From positions 314,112,235-314,176,234 of the forward strand of contig NC_081405.1 of assembly GCF_030272615.1 (NCBI RefSeq): a DNA stretch of 64,000 bases, written 5' to 3'. Every line of letters begins with the position of its first letter. Positions within the stretch are counted from its first letter, which is position 1. This DNA is from Cryptomeria japonica. Its lineage: Eukaryota; Streptophyta; Pinopsida; Cupressales; Cupressaceae. Positions 62,401 to 64,000 of the stretch are shown one piece after another. The notes under the pieces are model-generated. The model searched no databases. It saw only the letters and a list, made by a program, of their open reading frames with translations, and was not told where the DNA came from. The position numbers and the translations under genes are program-made.

Positions 62401-64000
62401 ATCGTAAGCAAATCACTAATTGTTAAAATATTTAGAAGCCATAATTTTACTTACAACACAAGATCATAATACGTCTAACTTGAGGGATCGATATGTAGGA
62501 AAAAATAAAAGTATTAATCCTTAACTATGTCTATATCCATGTCCTAAGAGCCATGGGCTAAATTTAGGTGGCCAATTCTATACAAGATACTTATGATCCA
62601 AAAAAAAAAAACCTTAGTTAAAATAATAAATTAATAACCACCATCATCAACTTGGGTATCAAATTGATCTTATCCTTTACATAAAAAACAAGCACATTAG
62701 AGTCTTATTTTTTATTATATAAAATGGGGAATAACCCCAATCCAATATAAATCTAAATCAAAAACCATAAAAAAAATAGCAAAATGCACCATACGGCTTG
62801 GAGAGAAAGGCCACAAAACAATACCAAATGAAAAGTTTATAAATACTACATACAAAATTTAATATATACTCTAATTTAATATATAAAGAGTATAGAAATA
62901 CCTAACTAAGAGAATCTAACATTAAAATTAAAAAATAGAGGGGAATTGATAAATATAGCCCCATTCGTCTAACATATAGTCCAACTCAACTTGCGTTATT
63001 TAGATCTAAATTTGAGAACTTAAGCAGAGAATATGTTATGTTGCCCTATTAATGTAGGAAGAAGTGTAAGTGTAGGATGTTGGATTAGGTGAATGTCTAT
63101 CATTTTAATGATGCATATAGTTGTTAAGGAAGTGTACTCATCTTGAAAAGAGTAAGTTTTGATGTTTTACATTATGACATGTCTACTTTTGGATAGGGAA
63201 TTCAGTAGAGAATTTATGTTCTATGAGAATATTGGTGGAATGATGGTTTTTGGATTATTTAATATATGCTTTATGACTATATATATATTCAGATCATTTC
63301 ATTATTGTATTAATTTAAAATCACTTTTTTACGTAAATTGATGTTGGTCGGTCAATTAGATAAATGTTTATATATGTTCATAATTTGGAAAAGTAGATTA
63401 ATTTGTTAAGATATTATAGTTGATAAAAAGGTTATATTTTTGGATAAATATACCTAGGTTTTGTTAAAGATAGTTATAGCGGATAAAGTTAGGTATATTT
63501 AGATTAATGTTATTAGTTTTGATTATAGAGTTATATTTTATGAATTAATATTTGTATATAGTTAAATATAGATATATTTGGAAATTGGATATATTTGTGA
63601 GAAGAGTAAATGTATTTAGATTTAACCATATGTTAATTTATATAATTAATCAATCATGAGGTTAATTTTGGTTTAGGATTATATATATGTTTTCATATGA
63701 ACTTGTCCAATCTTCACATAATTTGTTGTTGATCAAACATAATGATAGCAATTCTAGGAATGATTTATGCTTTCTTATATGTTTGAGTAATGGAATGTTA
63801 GTATCATTGAACAATTTAATAGGAATAAAATGAGTTATGATGATTTAAATTTGGTTATTGGAAATTGATGTTAATTTATATTAAAGGATGTATATAAGAT
63901 AATTTTGGACTTTTGGTGATATATTAAGATTGGATTCTCCTATGTTTGACATTATGAGATCCTCTAATTGCTTTGATTCTTGTTCTTTATTGTTGGATAC
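59448..64000. repeat. Large duplicated block, copy B, right part
   Basis: Continues copy B after the insertion and aligns with about 9247-13216 of copy A up to the window end. It has 562 bp (60384-60945) that copy A lacks, and an 11-bp duplication (ACATACTTAGT) near 59871-59892. Otherwise AT-rich, with no gene recognised. Confidence 0.9.
60384..60945. other. 562-bp segment absent from copy A
   Basis: Bounded by GAC at 60381-60383 and 60943-60945. Copy A has a single GAC (10157-10159) joining the same flanks. It has no terminal inverted repeats, no TG/CA ends and no recognisable coding sequence. A deletion in copy A between the two GACs is simpler than an insertion in copy B. Confidence 0.75.

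Overview
This window looks like gene-poor, retrotransposon-dominated nuclear DNA of a seed plant with a very large genome. A gymnosperm such as a conifer is my guess, but nothing in the sequence fixes the taxon. I see no convincing intact host gene, no rRNA or tRNA gene and no bacterial features. Nearly everything that can be assigned is a mobile element, a tandem repeat or a segmental duplication. The only long reading frames belong to one LINE.

Layout. (1) Positions 1-13216 are copy A of a large duplicated block. It holds a broken gene fragment, AG/AT microsatellites, a 1.05 kb solo LTR (1172-2225), a 2.1 kb array of palindromic repeats (about 2341-4480) and AT-rich DNA with small duplications. 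(2) Positions 13217-22601 are single-copy here. They hold an LTR-like segment (about 13500-14549), a probable Copia-type 3' LTR with its polypurine tract (19584 onward), a 113-bp AG microsatellite and a 5'-truncated LINE tail carrying an RNase H-like domain. (3) Positions 22602-30565 plus 59448-64000 are copy B of the same block, a few percent diverged from copy A and split by a 28.9 kb insertion. (4) That insertion (30566-59447) is a minus-strand, non-autonomous LTR retrotransposon of LARD type in tandem form: LTR-internal-LTR-internal-LTR. Its LTRs are about 5.3 kb and its internals only about 1.4 kb. One 5-bp target-site duplication (ATGTC) flanks the whole structure. An initiator-Met-tRNA primer site, polypurine tracts and a decayed gag set its direction. 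(5) The third LTR is itself broken by two younger insertions: a nearly complete 6.1 kb L1-type LINE (47478-53626, 15-bp target-site duplication) and a 4.1 kb solo LTR (54859-59001, target-site duplication GGGTT) with an unusual GC-rich island.

The nesting gives a relative history. The block was duplicated first. The solo LTR in copy A and the tandem LARD in copy B came later, and the LINE and the GC-island LTR landed inside the LARD. Nothing here works as a pathway. The only near-functional machinery is the LINE, whose two ORFs are joined by an ATGA stop/start overlap. Each ORF has one in-frame TAG, ORF2 also has a frameshift, and ORF2 has a changed residue at a predicted endonuclease active-site position.

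The least ordinary features are the palindromic array, with a local inversion between its two copies; the three-LTR element; and the GC island in an AT-rich LTR. I found no previously undescribed gene system, and the findings should be read as genome-structure observations.
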